DNA of 60,000 bases from Zygnema cylindricum (lineage: Eukaryota; Streptophyta; Zygnematophyceae; Zygnematales; Zygnemataceae), in contig JBBHKE010001687.1 of assembly GCA_037447655.1 (NCBI GenBank), positions 135,901 through 195,900 of the forward strand. Reading direction: 5' to 3'. The translations under genes were made by a program, and so were the position numbers. The notes under the pieces are model-generated. The model did no database searches. It was not told where the DNA came from and saw only the letters and a list, made by a program, of their open reading frames with translations. This document shows, piece by piece, positions 36,260-46,914 of the stretch; positions within the stretch are counted from its first letter, which is position 1, and each line of letters begins with the position of its first letter.

Positions 36260-36632
36260 TACCGTGCAAAGTGAGTCATCGTTAGTAGTGTTGATAATAA
36301 GATATCTTTGCACCTAAATTTTGAACCTTCGACTTAAAATAGAATTGATAATTAAGTTTTTTCCTTTAGCTGTTATGTGTATGGTTTAACAAGTGTAAAT
36401 TACACAAATATGAGCAGTTTTTAAATAGTGTAGTGTTGAACTGCCAGTTACTTTGTACAAAAGCACAGAAGGAAAAGTTTCAGATAACCGCGTTGACACG
36501 TGGAGAGTGAATGGCGCCGAAACGCGCACTCAGATTTCATTCGACACAAAAAAAGAGGGAAAATCGCACGAACCTGTTCTCACATGTTTAAACATTGACT
36601 GTGTGAACACGGACTATAGATGTAGTGGACTA

Positions 36633-37168
36633 CACCGCGCATCGTTATTAGTGTCAACGACACTAGTTTGGGTTCTTAAAATTTTGATTTTTTTCCTCAA
36701 ATAGGATACATGATTTTAATTTTTCCTTGACGTTAATTAAGGTCACGTACAAAATAGCGTAAAGGACGAATTACAATAATATCTAAATAGTGTGGTGTAC
36801 GGTCGATGTCAGACCGTACATAAATGTACCTTTTCAAGTGAAAATTTTACAAAAAATGAGTTAAATTAGACGCGCACGCATAGGATCGTGCGCTAAAAAA
36901 AACGGGATTGTTCTGACACGTAAATTAGTCTTACATGTACGGATATTTAAATTTCACGACAAAAAAAATTCAATATTTTGTACGGATACATATATTAATG
37001 TATATAATCGTACAACGAATATTCCATTTTTGCTGTTCCCAAATTAGCATAAACGCCGAAATTAGAATACACCTTTTTTTTTTTTTTTTTTTAAATCATA
37101 TTAGCGTCAATGACGGTATATTTACTTTCACACTATTTAAACTTTGACACTAATAATGATGCGCGGTG
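36633..37168. mobile_element. 536-bp relative of the TA-target MITE
   Basis: Starts CACCGCGCATCGTTATTAG and ends with the inverse (TAATGATGCGCGGTG), flanked by TA. It is absent from the corresponding place in unit A (about 26915-26922). TAGTGG appears on both flanks, so the insertion footprint is not a simple TA duplication. It contains a 16-base T run near its right end. Confidence 0.7.
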
Positions 37169-37189
37169 TAGTGGCTATCTTTTAAGTTA

Positions 37190-37968
37190 GGGTTTGTCCC
37201 CATGTACTTGAAACTTAGCGAACTTACTTTGTTTTTTAGCGCAGATCCGGCGGACCCGGATTTCAAGTGTCCCTATGTGTGTAAGGACGAAATCGTAACT
37301 TACGCTTGTGACGATTGTATACGTCGACAGTACCTGTGACGGTTGTCAACGTCTACAATCTGTGTTCGCACGTTATTTTTTGTACTTGCGTGTGACGTCG
37401 CATGTCTTTCCGTGACATTGTAGACGTACCGCATTCCAGCCTGACAACTTCACAGTTGAAGAAGATGCGATTTGCCTTCGCGTCTCCTGTCCAGTCGACG
37501 TGAAATGGCATCGGAATTTGAAGACCCCTGCAAAAAAAGAAATCCGTACTAGACGAAAACTGACAAATCCAAACAAATTGTGTCCTTGTATTTGTCTTAT
37601 TAGAGCGCAAACGGACAAAACATAGCGAACTATGTACTTTTCTTTGTCCTTGGAAATCGTAGGATTTTTGTCGACATTTACGGCACGCGCGAAAATATGT
37701 TCCTATTTGTCAATCGAAAAAACCTAATTTTAAATCACATCGCGCATGTGTTTTAAAGATAAGGTTGAAGATGACGTTTTTTGTCGTCGAAGTGGGTCGA
37801 AAAGCACAAGACGACAACTTTTCGTACATCCTAAGTTCAGGGATGACGCAAATTGTACTCTACAAATTTGTGATTCCTTCGTACGGTTGCAATTTAGGCA
37901 GTACGGCGCTAAGTTTTACGGCAAAACGACAGGAAAAAACCCATACTTATGCACATGGGGACACACCC
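37190..37968. mobile_element. PIF/Harbinger-like non-autonomous element, 779 bp
   Basis: Flanked by TTA on both sides (37187-37189, 37969-37971). The unit A empty site reads AAGTTAATGCTAG with a single TTA. Inverted termini are GGGTTTGTCCCCATGT and ACATGGGGACACACCC. The TTA duplication and GG start fit PIF/Harbinger. A related copy lies at about 47500-49245, split by a copia insertion. The exon-like frame 37746-38039 has no recognised transposase motif. Confidence 0.7.
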
Positions 37969-38132
37969 TTAGTGCTAGAATGTGTAGTTTAATGATTTGC
38001 TGGCGTAAGGCCATTGAACCAAAGACCGTGTTAAAATAACACTACTAATTTTCTATACACAACAATAATTTATCCACTCTAATAAACGTTCACGGCGTAC
38101 CTTTCAGTCAATCGAAAATCTCACGCGGCTAA

Positions 38133-38337
38133 TTTATTAGAATCTAGACTAAGACCCTTTGTTACAGTGTAGCGTAGAACGTTTAGACTCCACAGTAATT
38201 AGCACTGTATATTTTTGTATATAAGTGACTCTTCTCACTTAATGAAATCATCCCAAATACAAATCAATTCCTCTCTCCAATACATTGAACTTTCTCTTGT
38301 GTACAATTTCATGGCTTCGGCCAATCCACCTCCAATA
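38133..38337 (+). mobile_element. copia 5' fragment (LTR end plus first gag codons)
   Basis: Almost identical to 51038-51244. It contains the LTR tail, a TATATAA box near 38220 and the gag start MASANPPPI, then stops abruptly after CCAATAG. It sits 0.95 kb upstream of GH16-B in place of unit A sequence. Confidence 0.65.
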
Positions 38338-39282
38338 GAGATAGTGTGGACAATCCCATTAAGGGAATAGAAGGCTAGCGTTAAGGCTCGAACTTAGCAT
38401 ATCTCATTGTAGTGCTATACGCGTACAATAAGGATCTCCGAATATAGCGTTTCCATTCGCTTTGGTACTCTTTAACTGCCGTTCAGTACGGTACAACCAC
38501 CGAGACAGGCAGTTCCACGCAGTTTTACCTACTGTTCTTATCTAAGGGCATACGACTATATGTTGTGAACAAGGTCCTGCCGACGTGTCGCCCATGCAAA
38601 CAACATCCGAACTTTAAAATTCAACATTCTGAATATATATTTGTATGTACTCGCCACGTCGGAGATAGACACGTCAGTGCGGCACGGACCTGAAATCTGA
38701 TCTGGCGGTACTGGTCCCGAAATCTCCATATCCAATCCACCGACAACAATTTCAGCCACCGACAGCAGCCTAGCCGCCAACTATTTTGTTCGTCGCGGGA
38801 GATAAACTGTACACGTGGTTCTAAAGAAGACCGTTGCACGCCGGGTACTAGCTTTTCCGTGAAAGTCGGAGATTTCGCCATTTAGAGTTTTCGACTTCAT
38901 AATTTTCTCCACGTGGCGATTTGGGAACTCCCTTTCTACATCCTTAATTAACGGAGACGATCCTGACCGTCCGATCCTGACATCTGGTGTTGTGGATAAG
39001 TCACGTATCCTCAAAACAATACTGTCCCTGAAGTACCGAAAAACCCTCGAATCGTACTGCCCTTGCAGCCAATCGCAGCAGGAGAGCGACCGCTCTCCCG
39101 CATTCAAAACTAAACCCTGACATCACTCTTCATCCCGCCAAAATTCCTGTCCCGGAAAACTACAAAAAGCGAAAGAGTTTCTCTCTTTCTCCATCCTTTC
39201 CACCCAGTTCTTCCTTTCCGCCTTCCTCCTCTCCTTCCTCTCTCAATCCTTTCCTCCCTCTAAGGCGCTGGAGGCTGAAACC

Positions 39283-39600
39283 ATGGCTCAGTCCTTTCTC
39301 ACAGTCATCCTCCTGACCGCCATGGCTTCCTACGGCTGCCATGGTCGAAGCCTCCCTGCTAATCCTCGGCCGCACGTGCGGACTGCCGCCAGTATTGGAA
39401 GTAATGACGTCACTAGCCCCACAGTCGTTTATGATGCGGGCGATCCCAACTCTGTCCAGCTGGCAGGACCTGAGGTGACCATCAGCGCCACTCCCGGCTT
39501 CTGTAAGATCCTGCCACGTGGCATCTTATCCTGTGCTCTCTCTCAATATCTCTTTCTCTCACCATCTCTCTCACTCTCTCTCTCTCCCCTCCTCTCTCTC

Positions 39601-39643
<43 letters not shown>

Positions 39644-40813
39644 TTTTCACCTTAGATTCTCATTCCGCAGTACTACTTATCTTCCTTTCCTTCCCCGCTC
39701 CTCTAATTTATGTTATTTGAAATATTTTCTTAAATATGCTCGTTTCACTAGCCAGTGTTTGCTGACCTGGCACGTGTTTATTTTGCCAGCTGGCAGGAGC
39801 CGGACCAATCAGAGGTATCCGGTCGGCACTTCGTTTTCTGCCCAAATGAAGTGTGCGGCAGGTGACACCACGGGCCTCGTGACGTCACTCTATTTGTCTT
39901 CTCTGGAGGGGAGCAAAACTCAGGATGAGATTGATTTTGAATGGCTGGGAAACGCCAAAACCTCCGTTCAGCTCAACTACTATGTGAACGGGTGAGCTAT
40001 TCGGGTTTCCATGCGCGTTTTGTTTTTTCCGTTTCCGTTGGAAGATGTTGTGCGAAGCTGCTGAGAAACATCGATGCTTCTGGGATACTTTTGGGTTCTG
40101 GGATGTTTTGGGTTTTGAGGGTGTTTTCGGGTTTTGGAATATTTTTTCAGTTTTGTGATTTTTTTGGGTTTAATTTTGACTTGGGTGGAAAAGGCGGTTT
40201 TTTTTTGCAGAGTGGGAGGCCATGAGAAAATTGTGCAGTTGGGCTTTGACTGCTCGGTTGACTTTCACACCTACACTATTTATTATGGCGCCGATAAGCT
40301 CACGTAAGATGTTTCCTTCCTCTTGTCTCCATGACCTTATCCATCCGTACAGGACTCGATCGCTGAAACCGAGACGCTTTCCGCTTCATTTTGACCTTCT
40401 TCCCACGTATTGCTTTTTTCAGTTATTTTCATTTTGTACTTATAATTTTTCATGTCATTTTCTAAATTGCCACGTGGCCCACTGGAGGGGGGGGGATAAG
40501 CTGAGTAGGATGTTTTCTTCAAAAACAGCTTTCTGTTGTCTCTGTGTGGTTATCTGTCCGTAAATGGTTGGATCCGTAAAACTAAGATGTGGTTCCATGG
40601 AGGGTGGACAGCTGGCTGGTCGATGGCGTTGAAGTGTACGAGGTGGTGTCCATGGCTGGACAACCATATCCGGCTCAGCCAGTTTATTTCTATCAGAGTA
40701 TTTGGGACGCTTCTTCGATTAATGGGGGTTCTTGGGCCGGAATCGCGAAATGGACTTCCTCACCATATCTTGTGAAGTACCAAGGATTCTCGGTCTTAAG
40801 GCGACAAGTTTAG
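39283..40813 (+). CDS. GH16 transglycosylase, XTH/Crh-like, copy B
   Basis: Exons 39283-39502, 39790-39991, 40211-40303, 40612-40813; all GT-AG with the same phases as copy A. The product is 238 residues: same signal peptide, DEIDFEWLGN, FHTYTIYY and WLVDGV motifs. The copy A stop (TAA after YQGFSV) is CTTAA here, so the frame runs five residues further (LRRQV) to a TAG. The few replacements relative to A include R/G22 and L54P-type changes in the N-terminal region; catalytic residues are unchanged. Intron 1 has a much shorter CT repeat. Upstream DNA differs from A through the copia fragment and other insertions, so expression could differ. Confidence 0.85.
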
Positions 40814-42584
40814 TGGGAGAAGTTGAATAAGTAAAATGAGAAGTTGAAGATGTTGAAAGGACTTGTTGGAAGTTGAATAATTTATCTGGGAAACAAGAAC
40901 GGATGTACAAATAAGTGTCTTTTTTTTTTTTTGTTCGGAAGATGAAGATGGATATTTTTGGAGGTTAAAGAAGGGGGAGGAAGCGGTTCTCGACGGAATA
41001 AGCGAGATGCTCGGGCAGTTTGAGAAAACCATAGTTTTTCCTTTTTCACTCTAACATTCCTAGGATGGGAATAGAAGAGCAAAAATAAATTATCGCAGGC
41101 ATTCGCAAAGGATACTGCTCAGTTCATGTCATACCTTGTCGAAAGTTTTTTTTTATTTTTATTTTAATTTAAAAAGCAATGTTCTTAAATCTTTGTTGGG
41201 TTTATGATGCTGTCAACATCTGCCGGAAATTGTATGGTTATTCTATGGATTTGCTCAATGTTGGGGTGTACTACTTTTTTCTGTTTAATGTGTTGTCTTG
41301 AAGCGATATTCCATCTTTTCGCTTCATGGATATGGATTAGTTTTCAACAGTGTACTTATGGTGGATGTGGTTAATAACATGTGACCTTCTCTAAAAGTAT
41401 GATTCTTAGAAATAAATGAAGAATTAAAATCAAGAAGTTGATTTGTAGTCCTCACATTCTCTTATAAATGCATTAAAGAGAGGCTTATGCTATGGGCATT
41501 ATTTGGAGACATCGAAACACCTTGTCTCGGAGGAGTCCATAATCCCTTGTTTTTCTTTTTAAAACCTTTTTGAGGATAGTGGGGTTTTATGATCCAAATT
41601 TTTCAGCTGCGTGCATATGAAGTGAAAGCATGTCTTGCTCCAATAGAACATTGAATTGTATAAGTTGTATTTAAGGTGTTTATCGAGATTCATGAGTGAA
41701 TAACAACGTTGAACTAATCACGGCTATTCAGCAACTTCCAAAAAAGCTGACTTACATTCGAGAGCGTCCTAATACTCGACATAGATACCGAATATAGTGT
41801 GGTTTGTTTAGGGTTAAGTTGAGAACGCTAATTTCGGTACGGATTTTTCTTGGGGGGATCCGCCGGCTTTTGACATGCAATGAAACATACACTTGATTTT
41901 TTTTTCCCTTTATTTCTTCCAGAAAGTGTTATTTGTGTGTGAAGAATATGCTTTCGCGTTTGCCGCTCTTGTTCGGACTGTTGTTTTAAAGCCTTAGTCC
42001 TCTCAAAGATTTGGATGTGAGAGGAGAGGAGCGCCAGGAGAACAAAATTTGGGGACGCTGGTTCAATGTGAACCAGATTTACAGTGAGCGTAAGAGGGTA
42101 GGGAGTACACCGAAGGATGCACTCCCGAGACACGCGTCATTTCAGGGAAAGATCTGTATCCGGATGTCCGCGGCGACTCGCGCGAATATCACATGGGATT
42201 TTGTTTCCACGCGGCGCGGCATCGACGGTGCCGAACAAGCACTACGGACGGCGGACAAAGTCCTGATGAATTTTCCATCCAATGGAGACGCCGGAGCTCG
42301 TCAGACGCAAGATCGAATGTATTAGACGTCCATGATTCCTCGATAAAATTTTGGGAGTTCCGTTGACTGACGCGGTAAGAAAGATTGTGTGAGATTCTTT
42401 GTCGGAACGTATAATTGAAACAACAGTACTTTGTTTCTAGTGAAATACTCATTTAATGTGGATGTCGGAATTTAGAATCGGACGCGCAAAAGTAGGTAAA
42501 TCAACATTCGTACAGATGTAAAATACTAAGAGAACGTATTGTACAACTCCGTTGACATTTGATTGGTTAAAGGTTCAGAAGGTG
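40814..42584. other. 3' flank of GH16-B, no supported gene
   Basis: Collinear with unit A to about 41900, then unique DNA up to the TR-GAG target duplication. A 104-codon plus frame at 42011-42325 has no recognised motif. Confidence 0.4.
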
Positions 42585-42589
42585 CTGTA

Positions 42590-43774
42590 TGAAACTCTGA
42601 GACCTCCATTGGCCCTCAGAGTAGGCAGATCCAAAGAAGCTAATCTAGATAGTACCGACTCCAAACTTGATATAAACCCAAATGACCAACCCCTTGACAG
42701 TCAGAACCAATATAGATTCACCCCTGTGAAATAACACTTTCTGTGTGCTCAGTTCCACCACAAAATGCAAAGTTAGAATATGAGATCTGGACACATTCAC
42801 CCACTTTGACTTTCCCTTAGAAATGCAGCCACCCTGGCAGACAAAACCTCTGACCGACTACACCCCTGTGTAGCCTGGACTCCCCTGAGTCTGCAGCAAA
42901 AAGAATCACTGAAAATGGTCAATTAAATTAATAATTATGGGTGGCCAAAGTTTGCCATTTATACAAGGTGCTCTCTGGGAGAGGCAGCTACTTACCCAAA
43001 ATTTTCTAAGTCCTATTCCCTCTCTAAAACTCTATCTACTGAAGTACGGCACCAATCAAATTAGTGTGTCGTACAGAAAAGTATAGGTGCCGGTGTACTT
43101 TTTGTACGGCCATTGTACAATATGGCCAAAATGTCGACACGTGTCATAGCCGGATTTGTTACCGCAATCTCCGGAGTCGCCGCATTCCAACATTGTCGCG
43201 CCACGTGTCACATGACGTGGTGATGACTGAAAAACGCCAAAAGTACATAATCCGTGATCGCGGCGCCTATCGTGGCCGTCCGATCAAACCGGATACAATT
43301 GTAGCCGTTGAAAATATACGTACGATATTTGTTTCGCGTTCGAAACAAATGCGCGGTATCCGTTTCATAAAATACATTAAATCGTACTCCGTACTATACA
43401 AAACTGTATCTATGCATTACGTATCTATTCCCGTTAGACGAACTAGTCTACGTGTACAAATATAAATATCTGTCAAACCTATTGTACTCTAGCACTGTAT
43501 TTAGACTTGTTGGTTAAAGCGAACGGCTAGTTTGACGGACGGCAGGTACTTGGATCAAATCCTGGGTCCGTCACACCTTTTAGATAACTCTATTAAGAAT
43601 TGCCTGTCCACTTTGGACAGCCTAGGCAGCCATGGATCTAACTCCTCTTCAAGTCTTCAGTGACTGCGACAAGTGTGGGGACTTGAGTGAAGAGTTAGAG
43701 GTAGGTTGTTAGTGTCCCCTTTTAGCTTTTTTATTTTACAATCTCTAGACCTAGAAAATACTTAATTTTCAACA
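42590..43774 (-). repeat. 3' LTR of the TR-GAG element
   Basis: 1185 bp. Preceded in element orientation by a purine-rich tract ending AATAAGGGGAG at 43775-43785. Contains a tRNA-like segment on the plus strand at 43504-43580. Confidence 0.9.
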
Positions 43775-43785
43775 CTCCCCTTATT
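43775..43785 (-). other. polypurine tract
   Basis: AATAAGGGGAG directly abuts the TGTTGAAA start of the 3' LTR in element orientation. Confidence 0.75.
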
Positions 43786-44045
43786 TTCTAGTCTACTTAC
43801 TTTCAACTCCCATCAAATACAACAAATACATATATGTATATTTTCCTTTCATTTTTCATTTTTCCTTCATGAAGCTTCAAGCGAATACTTTTATATTTAA
43901 GAAAGTGTATTAGATGACCAAAAATAATTTCATCTTATTGATCATACATTTTATTTTGCATTCCACTTTTCATAAATCCGATCAAAGATTTTATCCACCT
44001 TCTCCCCTTTTCATCCAACCAGAATCTACTTTCCCTTTTGCATTT

Positions 44046-44540
44046 CTAACACTCAGCCCCATCCCCAACCTGCAACACATACCCGGATGATAACCCTTTT
44101 ACAGGCACATCTTCACAAGCGACATCACACCAAGTAGTGATGTCAAATCCATCCACCCCCAAATATTCCCAAAAAACACTAGTCCCCACTAAGTTCCTCA
44201 TAAGATCTACATCTTCCGTACTCATATTTTTATCCATGATAATTACCCCATTTTCTGAACTTCCCTCACTCTCTCCCATGGAATTCTTTCCACTATCACT
44301 TTCTATTTTAATTCCCAATAAATATTTTTTCTCCTCTAAACCTTTAGTCAAATATTTCTCTTCTCCCCTATCCTTTAAAAACCCCTCTAGAATTAATTCC
44401 CCCCTTTCCTCAGAATCCGTTGAAGTCTCCCTTTCCGACCAGTTTTCTGTTTCCAAAATATCTATCAAACAATCCTCAATATTTTGAACTCCCTCAAGTA
44501 TCTCCTCTCTCTTTACTTCCCTTATACCTCCAAAAGCACA
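44046..44540 (-). CDS. in-frame extension after the gag amber codon
   Basis: Directly follows the gag TAG in the same frame (CAA-TAG-TGT) and is open to a stop at 44046-44048, 164 codons (CAFGGIREVKREEI ... EDVDLMRNLVG ... VLQVGDGAEC). It is acidic, with no recognised domain and no protease signature. It may have been part of one Gag protein split by a recent nonsense change, be reached by readthrough, or start at the internal ATG (44468, 140 codons). Confidence 0.5.
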   Translation of the reverse strand, partial: CAFGGIREVKREEILEGVQNIEDCLIDILETENWSERETSTDSEERGELILEGFLKDRGEEKYLTKGLEEKKYLLGIKIESDSGKNSMGESEGSSENGVIIMDKNMSTEDVDLMRNLVGTSVFWEYLGVDGFDITTWCDVACEDVPVKGLSSGYVLQVGDGAEC

Positions 44541-45722
44541 CTATTGCTTTCGTGGAATTTCTGTGTGCTTTTCTCTCTTCCCCATACTACTAATCCGGAG
44601 AAGCTCTAAAATATCTTCATCCTCTTTCTCCTCTTCCCCGTCTTCCTTCTCATCCACATTCCAACTTCTAAGTTTTTCCAAACAAGGGCATTCCTCCATA
44701 TAATGACCCGGTTCCCTACAAAAGAAGCAAACCCCCTTTTTCAAAGCTCCCGTGTCTTTTCCACTCCCTCTTTTTCCACAAAAGTTCCGATAAGGTTTAC
44801 CTTTGTCTTTCTTCCTCTCATTACGCTTCCGCTCGCCACCACCGTTCCTCTCATCACGCTTCCGCCAATCACCGCCATTCCTCTCATCACGCTTCCGCCA
44901 ATCACCACCAGCTGTAAATGCATTCACCCTGTCACATCCCCTACGAAGCTCCAAAGTGCTTACCCTCACAAGAATTATCCCCATGGTAAAGCTCCAAGTC
45001 CATGAGGAACCATCAAGTGCTTGCATACGACAAATGATGTTTTCGTACTCATCTGGGAGTTTCATAATTAGTGTATTAATCTTACTCTCCTCAGATTCTA
45101 CATATCCCGCACTAGCTAGCTCAACATATAATGCAGCAATATCATTGCAAAACTCTATCATGCTACCGCCTTTATAAACATAGGCCTTTATTTCCTGTTT
45201 TACTACTTGCTGCCTTTGAATAGTCTCACTCTTATAAATCTGACTTAGTGCTTCCCATATCTTTGAAGACTTGGTTAGACTTAAAAGAGTGATAGCTATC
45301 GACTTAGACACATATCTAAGTATGAGATTTTTTGCTATAGTGTTTTTGTATTCCCATATTTTTCTGTCATTTTCTTCAGTTTTAATCCCTACATGTGGTA
45401 CCATAGTTGAAAACCTAGCTCCCCTCACCATAGGTGTCCCTTTTTCCTTCTCCCCTATTTCCCCATCCACGGAAAGGTTTTTCCCTTCACCTTCCGTTGC
45501 ATCTGAACTCCAGATGATATTCTGGGCAGCCTCAGATGATTCTCCATAGTAAGCTCCTCCAAAGCCAGGTGACGGACATGTCACTTGTCCCGCAACAATT
45601 CCCCATAAGTGCTTCCCGAAAAGCAATCCCTCCATTGTAAACGCCCAATAAGTGAAGCTTGTTCCATCAAATATAGGCACCCTAGATGGTGGGCCCATAA
45701 CCTGAAACTCTGAGACCTCCAT
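44541..45722 (-). CDS. copia-type Gag (UBN2/DUF4219-like, CCHC)
   Basis: 393 codons from an ATG inside the LTR. An internal ATG at MGPPSR would start after the LTR. The N-terminal part reads VPIFDGTSFTYWAFTMEGLL and LWGIV, as in copia Gag (DUF4219). A UBN2-like region follows (KIWEALSQIYKSETIQRQQ, EFCNDIAALY, LIMKLPDEYENII). Next come repeats of GGDWRKRDERN and a CCHC knuckle CFFCREPGHYMEEC at about 332-345, then an acidic tail. It packages RNA in virus-like particles in this family. It ends at TAG (44541-44543), after which the same frame stays open for 164 more codons. Confidence 0.85.
   Translation of the reverse strand: MEVSEFQVMGPPSRVPIFDGTSFTYWAFTMEGLLFGKHLWGIVAGQVTCPSPGFGGAYYGESSEAAQNIIWSSDATEGEGKNLSVDGEIGEKEKGTPMVRGARFSTMVPHVGIKTEENDRKIWEYKNTIAKNLILRYVSKSIAITLLSLTKSSKIWEALSQIYKSETIQRQQVVKQEIKAYVYKGGSMIEFCNDIAALYVELASAGYVESEESKINTLIMKLPDEYENIICRMQALDGSSWTWSFTMGIILVRVSTLELRRGCDRVNAFTAGGDWRKRDERNGGDWRKRDERNGGGERKRNERKKDKGKPYRNFCGKRGSGKDTGALKKGVCFFCREPGHYMEECPCLEKLRSWNVDEKEDGEEEKEDEDILELLRISSMGKREKHTEIPRKQ
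45686..45702 (-). other. primer-binding site for a half initiator tRNA-Met
   Basis: The plus strand reads GGTGGGCCCATAACC immediately before the LTR. This equals the anticodon stem and loop of plant initiator tRNA-Met (CCCATAA loop) rather than its CCA end. Drosophila copia, yeast Ty5 and Volvox Osser prime from such half-tRNAs, so the same mechanism is inferred. Confidence 0.7.
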
Positions 45723-46909
45723 TGGCCCTCAGAGTAGGCAGATCCAAAGAAGCTAATCTAGATAGTACCGACTCCAAACTTGATATAAACCCAAATGACC
45801 AACCCCTTGACAGTCGTAACCCCAATATAGATTCACCCCTGTGAAATAACACTTTCTGTGTGCTCAGTTCCACCACAGAATGCAAAGTTAGAATATGAGA
45901 TTTGGACACATTCACCCACTTTGACTTTCCCTTAGAAATGCAGCCACCCTGGCAGACAAAACCTCTGACCGACTACACCCCTGTGTAGCCTGGACTCCCC
46001 TGAGTCTGCAGCAAAAAGAATCACTGAAAATGGTCAATTAAATTAATAATTATGGCTGGCCAAAGTTTGCCATTTATACAAGGTGCTCTCTGGGAGAGGC
46101 AGCTACTTACCCAAAATTTTCTAAGTCCTATTCCCTCTCTAAAACTCTATCTACTGAAGTACGGCACCAATCAAATTAGTGTGTCGTACAGAAAAGTACA
46201 GGTGCCGGTGTACTTTTTGTACGGCCATTGTACAACATGGCCAAAATGTCGACACGTGTCATAGCCGGATTTGTTACCGCAATCTCCGGAGTCGCCGCAT
46301 TCCAACATTGTCGCGCCACGTGTCACATGATGTGGTGATGACTGAAAAACGCCAAAAGTACATAATCCGTGATCGTGGCGCCTATCGTGGGCGTCCGATC
46401 AAACCGGAGATAATTGTAGCCGTTGAAAATATACGTACGATATTTGTTTCGCGTTCGAAACAAATGCGCGGTATCCGTTTCATAAAATACATTAAATCGT
46501 ACTCTGTACTATACAAAACTGTATCTATGCATTACGTATCTATTCCCGTTAGACGAACTAGTCTACGTGTACAAATATAAATATCTGTCAAACCTATTGT
46601 ACTCTAGCACTGTATTTAGACTAGTTGGTTAAAGCAAGCGGCTAGTTTGACGGACGGCAGGTACCAGGATCAAATCCTGGGTCCGTCACACCTTTTAGAT
46701 AACTCTATTAAGAATTGCCTGTCCACTTTGGACAGCCTAGGTAGTCATGGATCTAACTCCTCTTGAAGTCTTCAAACCCCTCTTCAAATCTTCAGTGACT
46801 GCGACAAGTGTTAGGACTTGAGTGAAGAGTTAGAGGTAGGTTGTTAGTGTCCCCTTTTAGCTTTTTTATTTTACAATCTCTAGACCTAGAAAATACTTAA
46901 TTTTCAACA
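45703..46909 (-). repeat. 5' LTR of the TR-GAG element
   Basis: 1207 bp, TG...CA ends. The gag start codon at 45722 lies 20 bp inside its 3' end. Confidence 0.9.
46619..46695 (+). ncRNA. tRNA-like segment in TR-GAG LTR
   Basis: Plus strand, opposite to the element. An A-box-like TAGTTGGTTAAAGC is followed by an 8-bp stem TGACGGAC/GTCCGTCA enclosing a T-arm-like hairpin (CCAGG, ATCAAAT loop, CCTGG), then CACCTTTT. The other LTR has it at 43504-43580 and the gypsy LTR a decayed version near 12560-12640. It could be a Pol III unit or a SINE-derived insert. Confidence 0.4.
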
Positions 46910-46914
46910 CTGTA

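Larger units (their letters stand above)
33893..41900. repeat. segmental duplication unit B
   Basis: Collinear with 24374-about 30970. Extra sequence in B: MITEs at 35749-35965 and 36633-37168, a PIF/Harbinger-like insertion at 37190-37968, and a copia fragment at 38133-38337 that replaces about 300 bp of unit A. Confidence 0.85.
42590..46909 (-). mobile_element. complete TR-GAG-type LTR retrotransposon (copia Gag only)
   Basis: Flanked by a perfect 5-bp target duplication CTGTA (42585-42589, 46910-46914). In minus orientation: 5' LTR 46909-45703, primer site, gag, polypurine tract, 3' LTR 43774-42590. The LTRs begin TGTTGAAAATTAAG and end GAGTTTCA, and are nearly identical apart from a few substitutions and a short duplication in the 5' LTR, so insertion is recent. 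The 1.93-kb interior encodes a copia-type Gag and an in-frame extension but no protease, integrase, RT or RNase H; it must depend on other elements for movement. Confidence 0.9.

Noticed and set aside
42011-42325. 104-codon plus frame downstream of GH16-B
   Set aside because: No recognised motif, no counterpart in units A or C, no splice or promoter evidence.
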